NCBI RefSeq assembly: GCF_020080835.1
Contig: NC_058165.1
Location: 7,725,771 to 7,789,770 of the forward strand
Source: Cotesia glomerata
Taxonomy: Eukaryota; Arthropoda; Insecta; Hymenoptera; Braconidae
Direction of reading: 5' to 3'
DNA length: 64,000 nt
Below, in pieces: positions 1-11,815 of the stretch. The notes under the pieces are model-generated. The model was given only the letters and a program-made list of their open reading frames with translations. It was not told where the DNA came from and made no database searches. The position numbers and the translations under genes were made by a program. How positions within the stretch are numbered: the first letter of the stretch is position 1; each line of letters starts with the position of its first letter.

Positions 1-1152
1 AAAACAGTTTAACCACCGCGGCTCTTAGTTTATGCTAAGATCTTATGCTCACATCGGCAATGTGCAATGTGTAAGGTTGTAAATAGTCTCGTGCTCTTTG
101 CTGTCTTCGGAGATAAACTCCGTTGTAATTAACGCGTAGATCGGAATACGTAACGTAAACGGCAATAGAACCAGGAATACGCATAGGAGCTTTCAGTACG
201 CCGGATGTTTAATGTCTGCAAAAATGCTGATGCCACTTTGTGATAGGTACCAAGTGATCTTCTCTTTTATGCCTCGTGGATATAATGCTTAAGGACGTTT
301 ATGCGCTCTTTGAGTCTAATGAGTATTAACTTTTCATAAAACTCATTTGAGAATAGAGAAAAATTACTAACAAATTTTTCTTTTTGTCCTAATTTTTAAG
401 GCTTCCATTGCGAATTATCATGTAGTGTAAATTAGTGATTTAATTAAATTTATTTGCATTGTTTATTCAATTTGGCAACGACAATTTTTTCAGAGAGCTC
501 CCTTAAAAGTTGAGAAAAAGGACAACCTCAAACCTTTTGCCTTTTGAGATGTGCAATTTATAGTGAATATCCTTGAGAACATCAAAATTTTTTTAGTTAC
601 TCGTGAAATACCAATTCATCTAAAAAGTTCAAATCGATTGAGATAGAACGATTAAAATTTTTTCGGTTACCAAAAGATTCCCACTGAGTTCCCCCCTTTC
701 CCTTTATTTTTTCTTCTCTTTGAGACATTTTTTGTAATGATAAATTAACTATTAAATGTGACTATTATAAAATAATTCTATTCCATGTATGTGATAAGCT
801 GCTTTAATTTTTTTTACACGCCTCATAACGCGAAACGGATGAGATAGTACTTTACTCTCGCCTTACCGAATCAAGCAACTTTCTGAAGTACAAATATCTT
901 TATTTTATTTTAAATTACACTTATAGAATAATATGAATACATGTATCTAAAAAAAAAAAAAAACTTGTTTTAACGTATTTTATATTTTTAAAAGACATTC
1001 ATTTCATTTATTGTAAGAAAATTTCCGAAACTGTCTAGATATCTATATGTGTGGATCTGGCACGATTACGCCCGCAAAACTTGATATTTCGACACAATTT
1101 TTTTGAGGTATGTATTATGATGTGTGCACTATTATGCACTATTATGATGTGT

Positions 1153-1284
1153 ACAAATATAAATAATGCTGTGAAGCGGGAAAGAATAGGAGTTACGGTA
1201 ATTATTACGTGAAGCGTTCCACATTCACGTAACAGGATATTGGTAGGAAAGGATTGAGAAAGGAATGTGGAGAGGATCATCTTA
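1153..1284 (+). repeat. 132-bp dispersed repeat, copy 1
   Basis: These 132 bases are repeated in the same orientation at 30015-30146 with two substitutions by direct reading; the flanks differ completely. The reverse strand is open across it, but both substitutions change amino acids in that frame, which argues against constrained coding. It ends 40 bases before the tRNA-like module. Confidence 0.85.
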
Positions 1285-1324
1285 ATGTGAGTTTATAGAA
1301 TATGCGAGAAAAAATTATTAGATA

Positions 1325-1396
1325 GCTCGGACTGGGATTCGAACCCAGAACCTTCCGAAGACATGTCGGCTACTCTACCATTTGAGCTATCCGGTC
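1325..1396 (-). tRNA. tRNA-like module, Thr(TGT)-like, probably non-functional
   Basis: On the minus strand this 72-nt unit has a perfect A box (TAGCTCAAATGG), an exact B box (GGTTCGAATCC), a perfect 5-bp T stem, 5 of 7 acceptor pairs and 4 of 5 anticodon-stem pairs. The anticodon position reads TGT (Thr), but residue 33 is A instead of the invariant T. Six T residues follow about 11 nt downstream on the minus strand, a possible pol III terminator. With the acceptor mismatches and missing T33 it is more likely a tRNA-derived module than a working tRNA. It is the most tRNA-like of the seven in the window. Confidence 0.45.
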
Positions 1397-1802
1397 TATA
1401 CTAAATTTCCTTTCGCTTATTCTATATACATTAAGCCACACCGACCATCTTGTGCACCTTTGAATTTTCCAAACTTTTTTAATGTACTAGAGGCTCCAGT
1501 AAACTTCACTGACAAAAATCTTAAAAAGTCAATATTTTTTCAATTTTTGTTTCTGATTGCTGTTCCTAATAATTGATCAAAATCAAATTTTCTCCTTGTA
1601 AATTCTATAAATTTTTAGTGTAACGATAATGAATAAAATGATAAATCTTAATCTTTTGATTAATTATTTTTCATTAAAAAAAAAACTTGAAATACAGTAA
1701 AATTCATATTTTGCTCCTTACTTTCCGAATAACTGCTAACTTTTCCCAAATCTTATTCTAGGCTTGAAAAAAATTGAAAGTCCATCACTCATAAACGTCC
1801 TT

Positions 1803-2412
1803 AAACTCATTGATGTTTTATGCTTATTAATTCTCGGGGTTAGTTAGTACAGCAACAGGTACGAAGCTTATTAATTAATTCAGTGGATTAAAAAATGAGT
1901 ATAATTGACGTAGTTGATCATTTGGCTGGAATCCCAGGGCCTGTGCCGCGATTATGGTTTGCCTGTGGTATTTTAATTGCCTCGCCCCTAGATCTTGACT
2001 GAGAAGGAGAATTTAAAACTCTAGCTAGATTTCTCGGGGCTATAAGGTCGGATAGGAAGGATGAACAAGAGTTACGGTAAGATCTGAGAGAACAGAGAAG
2101 AAATTTTCATGCGGGCTTGGTTGGACGTTATTGAATACTGTGATTATGGATTATGTTTCGCCAACGCTGGAACAGAGTTGATTAAGTGGAGGGTTATTTT
2201 GCGGAGCTCACTTATACTCACTCACGCGTTTTCTGGTTTCATTATGAAAAAAAAAAAAAAATTTCATTGATAGATCGTTTATGAATTTATGCTTTTTGTA
2301 CGGCTCATAACGCGAAGCATATTAAAGAGTACTCTAAATTTATACATTTTTTTCGTCTTCGTTTCGAAATTATTTTTATCGTTAAGCTAACATAATTTTG
2401 ACAAGCAATTCA
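1803..2412. other. Unassigned non-coding stretch
   Basis: No gene or defined repeat is recognised. The motif CTCATAACGCGAA at 2304-2316 repeats one seen at 822-834. Around 1900-2230 the base composition is less AT-rich than its surroundings. Confidence 0.3.
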
Positions 2413-2720
2413 TTATTTAATGAGTATGCGTGTTATAATGACAGCTGGAGCTGATTTAAACCTATACAAGAAAATACGACGGGTCCAGAGATGGGCCACG
2501 CTTGGCGCAATGATGTCTATCTCTGGCTCATGCTTGTAAACCCGCTTTGGTCCAGCCTTGGTAGAAGTCTGGAGTGATAACAGGATGCCAAGCTTGGTTG
2601 CCAAGACTGGCTCAAGATTGTTAACCAAGACTAGCCCAAGGTTGTTAACCAAGACTGGCCTAAGGTTGTTAACCAAGACTGGCCCAAGTTTTTAAGCCAA
2701 AGTAAGCCCAGGCTAATTCA
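2413..2720. repeat. Degenerate tandem array, AACCAAGACTGGCCCAAGG type (left)
   Basis: From about 2570 the unit GTTGTTAACCAAGACTGGCC is repeated in tandem with small changes, preceded by more degenerate GGCC/CCAAG motifs. Open frames here are a by-product of the tandem repeat. Together with the array at 3580-4262 it brackets a tRNA-like sequence, so both may be the ends of one element. Confidence 0.6.
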
Positions 2721-2803
2721 CCACTATAGAATTTACTGAAAGAATTAGATTATGAAATATATTTAGAATTTAATTGCTTAATGTTAAACCGAATTAGTAT
2801 TAA

Positions 2804-2924
2804 CCCTCTGAGGCCGAGATGGGACTAAGTGTGCCGCGTGGCACCGGAGTAGGGAGCGTGTAAAGTAAATGTAGAAGGGGGCGTTTCACCAAGAGTGGGG
2901 GAAACGCCCAGAAGCCTCAGAGGG
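2804..2924. mobile_element. piggyBac-type MITE
   Basis: A 121-bp element has terminal inverted repeats CCCTCTGAGGC and GCCTCAGAGGG and is flanked by TTAA at 2800-2803 and 2925-2928. CCC-initial termini with a TTAA target duplication are the hallmark of piggyBac-superfamily elements. The interior is GC-richer than its neighbours and too short to code for a transposase, so it is non-autonomous. Confidence 0.75.
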
Positions 2925-3162
2925 TTAAAAACCCAATTTCGAATAAATTAAATTCTTTGGAATAAAATAGTAAAATTCTACGAAACGGTTAAATTATTTT
3001 ATCTAAATCGAGTAGTTGTTAGTTGAAATGATAAAAAAGGAAATTTTTAATTGCATTGATAGATTTCAATTTTAACATAGAGCTAACGCAAGTTTAGACA
3101 ATTTAACTCTTAATTTAGACCTAACTTTCGCTAATTATAGAAATAAAGTGAAATTCGCATTT

Positions 3163-3236
3163 GCCCTAACCAAGATTCGAACCCGAGCCGCACGCTTTCT
3201 ATACCGATAACTAACCCCTACGCCGTACGACCGATA
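3163..3236 (-). tRNA. tRNA-like module, strongly degenerate
   Basis: On the minus strand an A-box-like sequence (CGGCGTAGGGG) and a B box with one mismatch (GGTTCGAATCT) are spaced 32 nt apart, as in a tRNA with a short variable arm. The T stem pairs only with G-T wobbles and the acceptor stem does not form. It lies between the two GGCCAAG arrays and is not a functional tRNA. Confidence 0.3.
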
Positions 3237-3579
3237 AGTTAACGAACATCTCATCATTCTTATAAGCTTAATCTATATGGTGACGGATTTTGAAGATTTA
3301 TTATTTACATAATTTATGTTATTTAATAATTTTGGTACATCATTCTGTATATTTTTAATATTTTATTGTAAATTTTAATGTTTGAAATTATCAATATTAA
3401 AAATTCAACTGTAAATTATTATATTTTAATTTTTCTTAAGACCAAATCAATTTTAACGATATACAATTATTTTATTTAAATAATAAGTTTTCAATTTTAG
3501 CATTCACTATGAAATATTCGTAAAGAAATAAATATTTTCTGTTCCAAATTCTATTACTTAATGATTAATTAAGTTTGGA

Positions 3580-4262
3580 TTTCCCATTGAATGGCCAAGG
3601 TTAGGTTCCCCAATTCGAGCTCATATCTGGGTTGCCATTCAACGGCCAAGGCTAGGCTTTCCAGTCTTGGCTAACGCTCGGATCATCATTGAGTCGGCCA
3701 AAGCTAGGTTGCTCAGTCCTAGTTCAAGTCTGAATCACTATTGAATGGCCATGGCTGGGGGACCCAGTTCTAGTCCAAGCTCGGGTAATCATTGGGTTGG
3801 CCAAGGCTAGATTGCCATGTCCTGGCCGAAGTCTAGGTTGCCATATTACGATATCACATTAATGTAGAGACTTCAAAACCCAAGTTAAGGTGACTCTAGG
3901 TTTGGCCAAAACTGGGTTATTCAGTCTAGGTCCATGTTAAAGTTACCATTCAACAACCGAGGTTAGGTTACACAAACATGGCCCAAGTTAGGGTGACTCT
4001 AGGCTTAGCCAAGGCTAGGTTATCCAGTCTTGGCCCATGTTAGGGCTACCATCCAACAGCCGAGGTTAGGTTACACAAACTTAGCCCAAGTTAGGGTGAC
4101 TCTAGGCTTGGCCAAGGTTAGGTTATTCAGTCTTGGCCTAAGCCTGGGTAATCATTGGAATGGCCAAGGCTGATTGCCCAGTAATGGCCCGAGCATGGGC
4201 AGTATAGGTTTGCCAAGATAGGCTTCCCAATAATGTCTCAGGGATGGCCCCGTCGTTCAACT
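3580..4262. repeat. Degenerate tandem array, GGCCAAGGCTAGGTT type (right)
   Basis: Units of roughly 60-70 bases built from GGCCAAGGCTAGGTTGCC and CAGTCTTGGCC motifs repeat about ten times with strong divergence. The motifs are largely the reverse complement of those in the array at 2413-2720. A short related fragment occurs at 30390-30480. Confidence 0.65.
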
Positions 4263-4539
4263 CTGGGGCTTCCTGTATGGTAAGGATCAGTTAATAATAT
4301 TAAATAAGCTTTGTTAACTGTTAATAAATGATTTCACATGTCTTAAGCGTGAGAGTTAGTGAATTATTGGACTTTATTGTACATATAAATAATTCAAAAT
4401 GCACACTGTCAAAAAGAATCATAGCTGAAATCAAAATTTGTTTCACATCGATGAATTACTATTTTTACACAAAAAAAAAAAAAGTGGTTTTAATAGTTAG
4501 GTGTAAATTTTGAAATTATTTATGGAAGGTAAACGGGAT

Positions 4540-5230
4540 CACTTTAAAAAAAATCAATTTTTTAACTCAATTTATTTTTTAATTTCCCTATCTGCCTTAC
4601 AGGAAGTTGCGGAATGAAAATTTCAGCTTAATATTGTTTTGTTTAATTGTAATCAATTTTTTTCGGCTCGCAGTTAGAGAAATTTTCTGCCCTTTGAGCA
4701 GCCATATAGAAAAATTTATTTTGTAAACGTAGTTTGAAGACAGCTGACACTATACTCAATTGTTTTGTAAGCTGACCGTTGGTAATACAGTCTTTAATTG
4801 GTTATTTTTTTATGATTCACTTATCGGACGTTTGATTCGTATGAGGAAAATAATATCTGCGAGAAAATTTGAATGAGCTTTAAAATTAAATTGTAACTAA
4901 AATAAATTTATTTTAATTTATTTGTAATTAACTTATTATTGAAATTATTTTTCAAATTTATTTTTGTAGTGTATAGGGAATAATTATTTCGTTTCTATTA
5001 ACGTTTGATATAAAATATGATTAAAAAATTTTAAAATACCATTAATTTTGTTCTTAAAAATTAATATCCTAGGTTGAACATTATGAGTACGGAGATAAAC
5101 CTTTCTTTTGTTAAAAATTTAATTTATGTTATTGAATTTATTAATGATAATAAAATAAAATAGTATTAAAGGTATTAATAAAGTATTTTTGTGTATTTAA
5201 ACTGTACTTTGATCAATCTACGCATGGTAA
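4540..5230 (+). repeat. Dispersed repeat family 'A/B/C/D', copy A
   Basis: This about 0.7-kb stretch matches 30765-31620 in direct orientation and 8100-10030 and 59230-59675 in inverted orientation. Shared landmarks include the stretch around TTTTTTTCGGCT, the CAGCTGA site near 4741 and the TATAGGGAATAATTATTT stretch. No coding potential is visible. Copies A and B face each other and could be the long inverted arms of one element of about 5.5 kb. Confidence 0.75.
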
Positions 5231-6239
5231 GAACGCTTAACGCTTGCATATTAGAATTTATCAAACTTTTTTTCAATATTAAATGATTAAATAAATATTT
5301 TAAATTAATTCACATTCAAACTTTAAAAAAAAATATTCATCAATAGCGAAAAAATATTTAGTTATACTTAATAAATAAAAAATTTGTTTCTAAGTAAATA
5401 AATTTCTCAACAGTTCATAAATTCTTCCATCAATGTGCACTGAATTTTCCAAATTATAATTCATAGTTATCAACTTGTTAATAATGATGACGATTGATTT
5501 TTAAGAACTTAAAGTGAAAAAGTAGATCTAAATACAAGTAAAGAACCGGTCGCAAAGAAAGAGCTGGAGTCCATCAATAATACTTATTGATTTTTAAGGT
5601 AAACACCGTAATTACGCGGAATATAAAAATAATGTGAATAAAAATCACAGAAATATATCGATCATATAAATTCCAGCAACCTCTATATTAAGACCGGCGT
5701 CGGCAATAATGTTGCAACAAGGTGTCCGAGACTTGTATAATTACACAGCTCGCGATCAAGATTCAAAGTTATATTTATTTCTCCTTCTCCGACTCCGACT
5801 TTGAATCTCTACTCATAAAATATTTAGCTTCACTTTTACACATAAAACCTCTTTTATCCCCGCGGCTCGCGGCTTCAGGCTCTCACTACTTATTCTATAT
5901 TTTCTATAGGATACACCGCCACGAGACATTTCCTCGAATCGAATAGAGATCTTAGCTCCCTGATTTTCTTCACGGAATTCTGGTGGGTATTCTCGATGTA
6001 CGATGCCTCAATCTGAACGTATGCACGTACTCCGTGTTTCTTCATTAGCCTTATTTCTCCCAATCATCGCTGAAATCCGCGAGCTCATTAAAAAACCTAA
6101 TTTATACTTTTTTACTTTTTAACTCTACTTATTTATTGCAAATAGTGCAATAAATTTATCACATTTTTATGGTAAATTTTTTTAAGCTCGAAATACTAAT
6201 TTTTATATAATGAGGATTGTAAATTAGAGAGAAAGTTTA
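5231..6239. other. Unassigned stretch between the inverted copies
   Basis: AT-rich with no recognisable gene. The region 5690-5960 is less AT-rich and holds a short open frame that I do not consider coding. Confidence 0.3.
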
Positions 6240-6990
6240 TGTTCAAAGTTTGGATTATACTGCGTGCTTAGAAAAGTTTAGGATTGAAATTCTTGGTTAA
6301 GTATACGAAATATCAAAAAATTATAAGAGACATTTTTTGTAAAGAATTAATTTCTCTCTAAGAAAAGTCCTTCTCAATTTTCCCTTATGTTTTACCATTT
6401 TGTCAAAAAATCAACTTAAAATTCATTTCCTAAAGTGTTTTTGCACTATGAGATTAGAGAAATTAAAACGTACAACTCTATGCTCAATACGCAAAATATG
6501 AAAAAATGACTAGATACAGTATCTGTAGGAAATTTTATTTTTTACAAGAAAAGTTCTTATCAATTTTCCCTTATCTTTTATCATTTCCTCGGAAAATAAA
6601 TTTAAAATTCGATTTTGAATGTACTTGATCATATAACCTGTTTAGTAAAATTAAAATTCTAAATTCTAATTTAAACATGCAAAATACAGAAAAATTATAA
6701 GAGACATTTCTTGTAGGGATTTTCATTTTACTCAAAATAGGTTCTAATTAATTTTCCCGTTCCACTTATCCTTTCCTCGGGAAATCAATCTTATATTAGG
6801 CTACAAAAAAGGTTAAGTATACGTTTATAGCGAGATTAAAATTCAACATTTTGGTTTAAGTATGCAAAATACACAAAAATCTAAAGGGACAATTTTTGTA
6901 GACAATTTAACTTAATACAAAAAAGACTTGATCAATTTTTTCGTATCTCCTATAATTTCTGCGGAATTTCTATACCCTTTTGAAATTCGT
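6240..6990. repeat. Degenerate tandem repeat, period about 185 bp
   Basis: Four successive units share the order 'ATAAGAGACATTTTTTGTA, AATTT, ACAAGAAAAGT, TTCTTATCAATTTTCCCTTAT, CATTTCCTCGG', with landmarks near 6328, 6510, 6700 and 6879, spaced about 180-190 bases. Related single monomers occur near 27480-27550, 56260-56340, 63520-63610 and 63720-63800. It behaves as a dispersed satellite-like family. Confidence 0.6.
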
Positions 6991-8099
6991 AGCAAAAAAA
7001 TGGTTTACCATAAATAATTTCTTATGACCATAAATTATAAATTATAAAAAAATAATAAACGGTGATATTGTAGAACCTTAAAGTAAAAGACACACTAGAT
7101 TTTATTGAACAGCGGCTCGGTCTTTGGTCTTTGTCTGAACTTGCACAATGCCGGTTTTATTATCGGCGATCGGTTGGCTGTTGGGCGCCGCCCATCACGA
7201 CAAAACAGTTTTACTGGGGCTGCTCCACTAACATTTAACCACTCTCCAATAAAATATTATTCCAACAAACAAAACTCCGTCAGCAGAGAGCTGAGAGTTA
7301 GATTAACATTAGCGTACAAGCACTCAACAAATCCAGCTTTAACTTAAACTCCAAGTCAGCAAATAGAGGATAGAAGTCACGACCAAAATTCCAAATTGGA
7401 AAGTACCGAGTCGCTACTAAATTATAGGATTACGCGGATTTAAAAACTGGGCTATTTATTTATTATTCTGGTCTAAAACAAATAACCACTTTGGGGTAAT
7501 ATAATGTCTTGATCAAGTAAAGTTAACCCGGAAGATTATCGTGGGATCGGCACACCCTTAAAACCTAAGAATCAATTTATAAATTGTCATGGTACGTGGT
7601 ATGTTGCAGACGCCATAAAAGACACCAAGACGCCTGGTGTAGCCGAAGGGACCTCGTGACAAGACACAAATTGCACATTAACTAAATGTCAAGTCGGGGC
7701 GTCGTTCTCTGTTGGGACAAAAGTCACTTTAACACACCATTACACATTATGGCTTCAATATATCATTAAATATCTCCTATATATGTAAATATATGTGATT
7801 TTTTTTTCAAAAAAATTTTTTTTGCATCTGCAAAGGATAAATTTGCCAAAATAATTGTGAAAAAACAATTTCCATCAAAAAAAATTATTGAATGGTGAGA
7901 TCAAGATCTTTTTGTCTTGAATTCTGAATTCTTGATTGAAGAAATTATTACTTCCAGTTGATAACTATTGTCACTTGATCGTAGAATTTTATCTGCATTT
8001 GATATAGTAAATTTTTTAAGTAACGATTCTTAAAAACTAAAAATTATTTATGATTCTTTCATTTATTCAAAATGATTCATAAAAAAATTAAGTAAAAAA
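6991..8099. other. Unassigned stretch with a GC-richer island (7080-7760)
   Basis: The island at about 7080-7760 stands out in base composition. It includes an 80-codon open frame at 7105-7347, but no motif or homology is recognised. It might be a remnant of a host exon or of a retroelement. I cannot decide from the sequence. Confidence 0.25.
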
Positions 8100-8575
8100 T
8101 TTAATAAGTTGATTTGCTCTGATAATGATTTATACAAAAATTGTATATTGAAATGTGAAAAAAGTTTTGCTAAATCGGAATTTGTATACCTTAAGTTAAG
8201 CATTCTTGCAATGCATAAATTGATCAATGTAAAGTTAAAATATACAACAGTACTTTACTAATAACTTCAATACTATTTTTAATTGTTTAATGATTTTATA
8301 TTAAACGTCGATAGAAATAAAATAACTATTTCCAGTACACTACAAATATAAATTTGAAAAATAATTTCAATAGTGAGTTAATTATAAATTAATTACAATA
8401 AATTAATTATATTAACGATTCAATTTTAAAGCTCGTTTTAATTTTTCAGCGAATAATATTTTTTCCTACGAATCAAATGCCTCCTTTCGTTTCAATAAGT
8501 AAATTATAAAAAAATAATGAATTAAAGACTGTATAACCAGCGGTAAGCCTGCAAAACAATTAAGTATACTATCAG

Positions 8576-9795
8576 CCCGTGAAAAAATTTTCTGATCAGA
8601 CTATATCAGGCCTGATATAAACCGTCCATATCAGGCCTGATATGGAAATTGGCCATATCAGACTATATATGCCTTGATATAAGTATATCAGACTATGTAC
8701 CCGCCCCGGTAAAAAAAATTATATATCATTATATTACATAATTATAAATGAAAAATAGCCCTATATAATTACGTATAATTAGGTATAATTATATATAATT
8801 ATTTCCATAGGAAAAAAAAAAATCGGTGCAAGTGGGAATCGAACCGTGGACCTACCACTTGAAAGACTAATTCACTACCCGTTTACCTAAGAGACTTACT
8901 TGGAGAACAATGTTTATTATAACTACAAGTAATGCAAATCATATACATGATTGATTCGTAGTGAACAAAATTTTTTATCTAATTTATTAATTATTAACAT
9001 CAGAATATTAATTATTAAAATCAGAATTGAAAGCTTAAATTTTGATGGAATTATTTGTTTAGTATATGGAACTATATATTGCTGGAGGGTCTGGCTAACA
9101 ATTTTTAAACTTGACAAAACTAATAATTTTTGTGAAATTAAATTTTTTTCAAGTTCCTATTATTTCATCCGAAAAATACTATATATTAAAAGATTGTTAA
9201 TCATTGGAGTAACAGACTCTTAGATAGAAAGAGAATGTTTTATGGTAATCACAAAATACTCACTGGAGTAAAAAAAATTATATAGAATTCTATATGATTC
9301 ATATATATCTGTATATGAATTATATATACATTTATATAATTATAAATGAATTAAATATGCTTGTATATAATTAGATATGAATCATATATAATGATATATA
9401 GTTTTTTTTTTACTCGGGTATGCCTTTATATGAGTACATAAGACTACTTATGTGCTGGTAAGGGTATGAGTATATCAGACTATATGAATCCATATCAAGT
9501 TATATCAACCCTGATCAGGGATTTTTTTTTCAAGTTTATCAAAGTATATATAACTTTATAAGGTTATATCAGGGCATATCAGGACCTATTAAAAAATAAT
9601 GTAAAATTAGATATGAGCATATCAAGCTATATCAAGTCTGATATAGACATATCAAATTGATAAGGCCATATCAGGACATATCAAAAATTAAATATGGACT
9701 TATCAGATCATATCAGGCCAGATATGAACATATCAAAAATTTTTATATGGCCTTATCAGCTCATATCAAGCCTGATCAGAATATTTTTTCACGGG
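8576..9795. mobile_element. CCCGTG element: TIRs, TATCAGGCCTGATA subterminal arrays, tRNA-like core
   Basis: The 1220-bp element starts CCCGTGAAAAAATTTTCTGA and ends with the inverse (CACGGG at 9790-9795). It is flanked by AG on each side; related copies of the host repeat show the empty site with a single AG, so the target duplication is 2 bp. Both ends carry many degenerate copies of the palindrome TATATCAGGCCTGATATGG. The centre holds ATATATAATT-type repeats and a tRNA-like module. There is no transposase gene, so it is non-autonomous. Superfamily is uncertain: subterminal repeats and a 2-bp duplication recall EnSpm/CACTA elements. Confidence 0.8.
8823..8896 (-). tRNA. tRNA-like module inside the CCCGTG element
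   Basis: On the minus strand an A box (TAGGTAAACGGG, one off consensus) and an exact B box (GGTTCGATTCC) are 32 nt apart. The T, anticodon and acceptor stems are mostly unpaired, so it cannot be a working tRNA. A run of 11 T residues on the minus strand begins immediately at its 3' end, exactly where a pol III terminator would be. Confidence 0.4.
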
Positions 9796-10230
9796 AGCTG
9801 TCTTCAAGCACAATTTAGAAATAAATTTTTCTATATATGACTGCAGTATGCTCAAAGAACAGAAAATTTCTCCAACTTCCAGCCGAAAAAAATCAATTAT
9901 AATTGAACAAAACAATACTATGCTACAATTTTTAATTTCGCAACTTCCCATACTCTAGATAAGAAGATTAAAAAATAAATAAGCTAACTCAATTTGAAAA
10001 AAATTTTAATAAATTCAACGATGACTTTTCTTTCTAAAAGAGTATTTTTTGTATAATTTTTATATAGAATATGACTATCAAGCAAGATTCAATGTAACAA
10101 ATTGATTCTTAAGCTATAATCGAGCACTCCCGCTCAATACATGTCAAATAAAATTTAAATTCATCTCATCGTAGAAAGTATAGAATTATTATAATCCACA
10201 CTGATATTAATTTAATATTTTTACTATTAT

Positions 10231-10231
10231 T

Positions 10232-10270
<39 letters not shown>

Positions 10271-10275
10271 ATAAG
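10231..10275. repeat. (ATT)n microsatellite, 5' side
   Basis: An ATT/TTA triplet run lies immediately before the retrotransposon fragment. A longer TTA run follows that fragment at 10678-10735. Confidence 0.85.
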
Positions 10276-10677
10276 ACAACGTATAATATATAACACTTGT
10301 TTGTTTATATTTAAAATAAAGAATAAACTCTATCCAAACTATTTAAATCATGAAATCAAATTTCATGATATTCATTATAATACAAGAAATAAATGTTTAT
10401 TAAAAATAGCGCATACACGTACTCATACTGCAGAAAAAACAATTGTTTATAAAGGTTATGAGTGGTTTAATAATTTAACTAATGAAATTAAAGAAGAAGA
10501 TCGTATTAATGTATTTAAAATGCTACTAAAAAACTTTATTAAAATGAATATCGGTTATGCTGATAAAATTTAATGATGAGCAATTCATGAGATGAAATGT
10601 GATAATGTTTGTAATGGTATTATTTTTTATGTAAAATGTATGATGTAAATAGCTATAAGCTAACTGGATCAAATATA

Positions 10678-10735
<58 letters not shown>

Positions 10736-10736
10736 T
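10276..10736 (+). mobile_element. 3' end of a non-LTR retrotransposon (C-terminal ORF2 fragment)
   Basis: The open frame at 10301-10573 encodes about 90 residues. It has the IHxYNTRNK motif, followed by a conserved 'YKGxxxFNNL' segment typical of the extreme C terminus of reverse-transcriptase proteins of several insect non-LTR clades. It ends at TAA (10571-10573), then about 100 bases of 3' UTR and a (TTA)n tail. The reverse-transcriptase domain itself is absent, so this is a heavily 5'-truncated copy. Clade assignment is not possible from this piece. Confidence 0.6.
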
Positions 10737-11815
10737 TAATAGTTGTCATATTTTAATAAAACGAGATTTCAATTTAATAAGATTAAATCTATAACTCATC
10801 AACCCAATTACATCATAAAATTACAAGCCAGCAATGAAGAAGTTTTCTCCAGAAGATCAAAACAAAAACATGAGCGATTTGAATGCGCATACTAAACAAT
10901 CCCGAGGATCATAATTTTTATAAAATAATTCCTTGACGCTGTGCCTTAGGCTAGGCCACAATCCACAATGAAATCCTGAGTATCCTCAACTCAGCATTGT
11001 ATTTTGTACTGGGTAAAAATAGTAAGAATAACAATAATAACTAGAGAGGTACGTCCCATGTCGTCTAAGGTCGCACAAGGAAGGTCGATTATCTTATGGA
11101 AACTTCTTGGGTACCGAGCACGAAGCGTGGGGTCAAGTGCCCCGTAGGCGTTCCTGGAATCTTTACCTTTACTCTCTTTCTCTTGGGCATCATTCGTTGT
11201 TCCTCTTCAGCTCACAGTTTCTCTCCTGGTCGTACATGTTCTCCAGTGGTCTCATCCCCCATGAAATACAAAATGATCTTTTCTGTAAAAATACCGCTAT
11301 CGAGGATCCTATGAAGGTCGTGGTCGTTTTATGTACTAAGTTGTTGTCGTCGTATACACCTTCTTCTATCTTTAATTCTACAACCACGACCACGTCTTCT
11401 TCTTGGTCTTGCTCTTTTAGCTCGCTACGAGGCTCATCTTCATCTCACGGGTCGTGCTCTTGGGACGGTGCAAGAAAAGATGCCGATAAAGATACACCCT
11501 GCTCTTAAAGGCATCAGTAATTTATACTCCATTGTCGTCTATGTCAAACCGTGACGTCTTCATATGATCGTAGATAGTCATACTCAATTGTTGTTGTTAT
11601 AGTTTTTTAATCAGCCCACAATACTTTTATTTATTCGCAATACAACTATTTTTTTATTTTGTTTTTTTTTTTTAATCCTGCGATTACTTATGTTAAAAAT
11701 GATCTTTGAATTTTTAGGATTTTTTCATGAGAAAAAAAATTTTTTGTTCAAGTTCTTGGTACTTACCTAAAGAAGACATTCTAACAAGCAGAGCAACCTA
11801 TAATAAAAGTCAGAC
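10737..11815. other. Unassigned stretch with a serine-rich open frame
   Basis: An island at 11040-11520 is less AT-rich and contains overlapping open frames, one of 133 codons (11107-11508) rich in Ser/Thr from TCT/TCA-type low complexity. No homology or splice structure is recognised, and I do not call it a gene. Confidence 0.25.

Larger units (their letters stand above)
291..1802. mobile_element. Candidate TIR-bounded element with a tRNA-like module
   Basis: A 13-bp sequence AAGGACGTTTATG at 291-303 recurs inverted at 1790-1802, flanked by TTAA-like bases on both sides. The interval carries a 132-bp dispersed repeat and a tRNA-like sequence but no coding region. The motif CTCATAACGCGAA at 822-834 returns at 2304-2316, outside the interval. 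The short TIR makes the boundary tentative. It could also be two unrelated repeat fragments. Confidence 0.3.
8100..10030 (-). repeat. Dispersed repeat family, copy B (inverted relative to A), interrupted
   Basis: 8100-8575 plus 9796-10030 together correspond, in inverse orientation, to 4540-5230. The interruption is exactly the 8576-9795 element. Copies A (CAGCTGA at 4741) and C (CAGCTGA near 31173) preserve the uninterrupted site. Confidence 0.75.

Noticed and set aside
1035..1280. 81-codon minus-strand frame over the 132-bp repeat
   Set aside because: The two differences between copies both alter the protein and the frame is not open in the same extent in copy 2.
6240..6990. CRISPR-like array
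   Set aside because: The units are degenerate, contiguous and about 185 bp long with no constant repeat plus unique spacer pattern; the DNA is eukaryotic.
7105..7347. Host exon or LTR in the GC-richer island
   Set aside because: No splice consensus, direct terminal repeats, primer-binding site or protein similarity could be found by eye.
11107..11508. 133-codon Ser/Thr-rich frame
   Set aside because: Composition reflects TCT/TCA low complexity, overlapping frames are open on both strands, and no homology is recognised.
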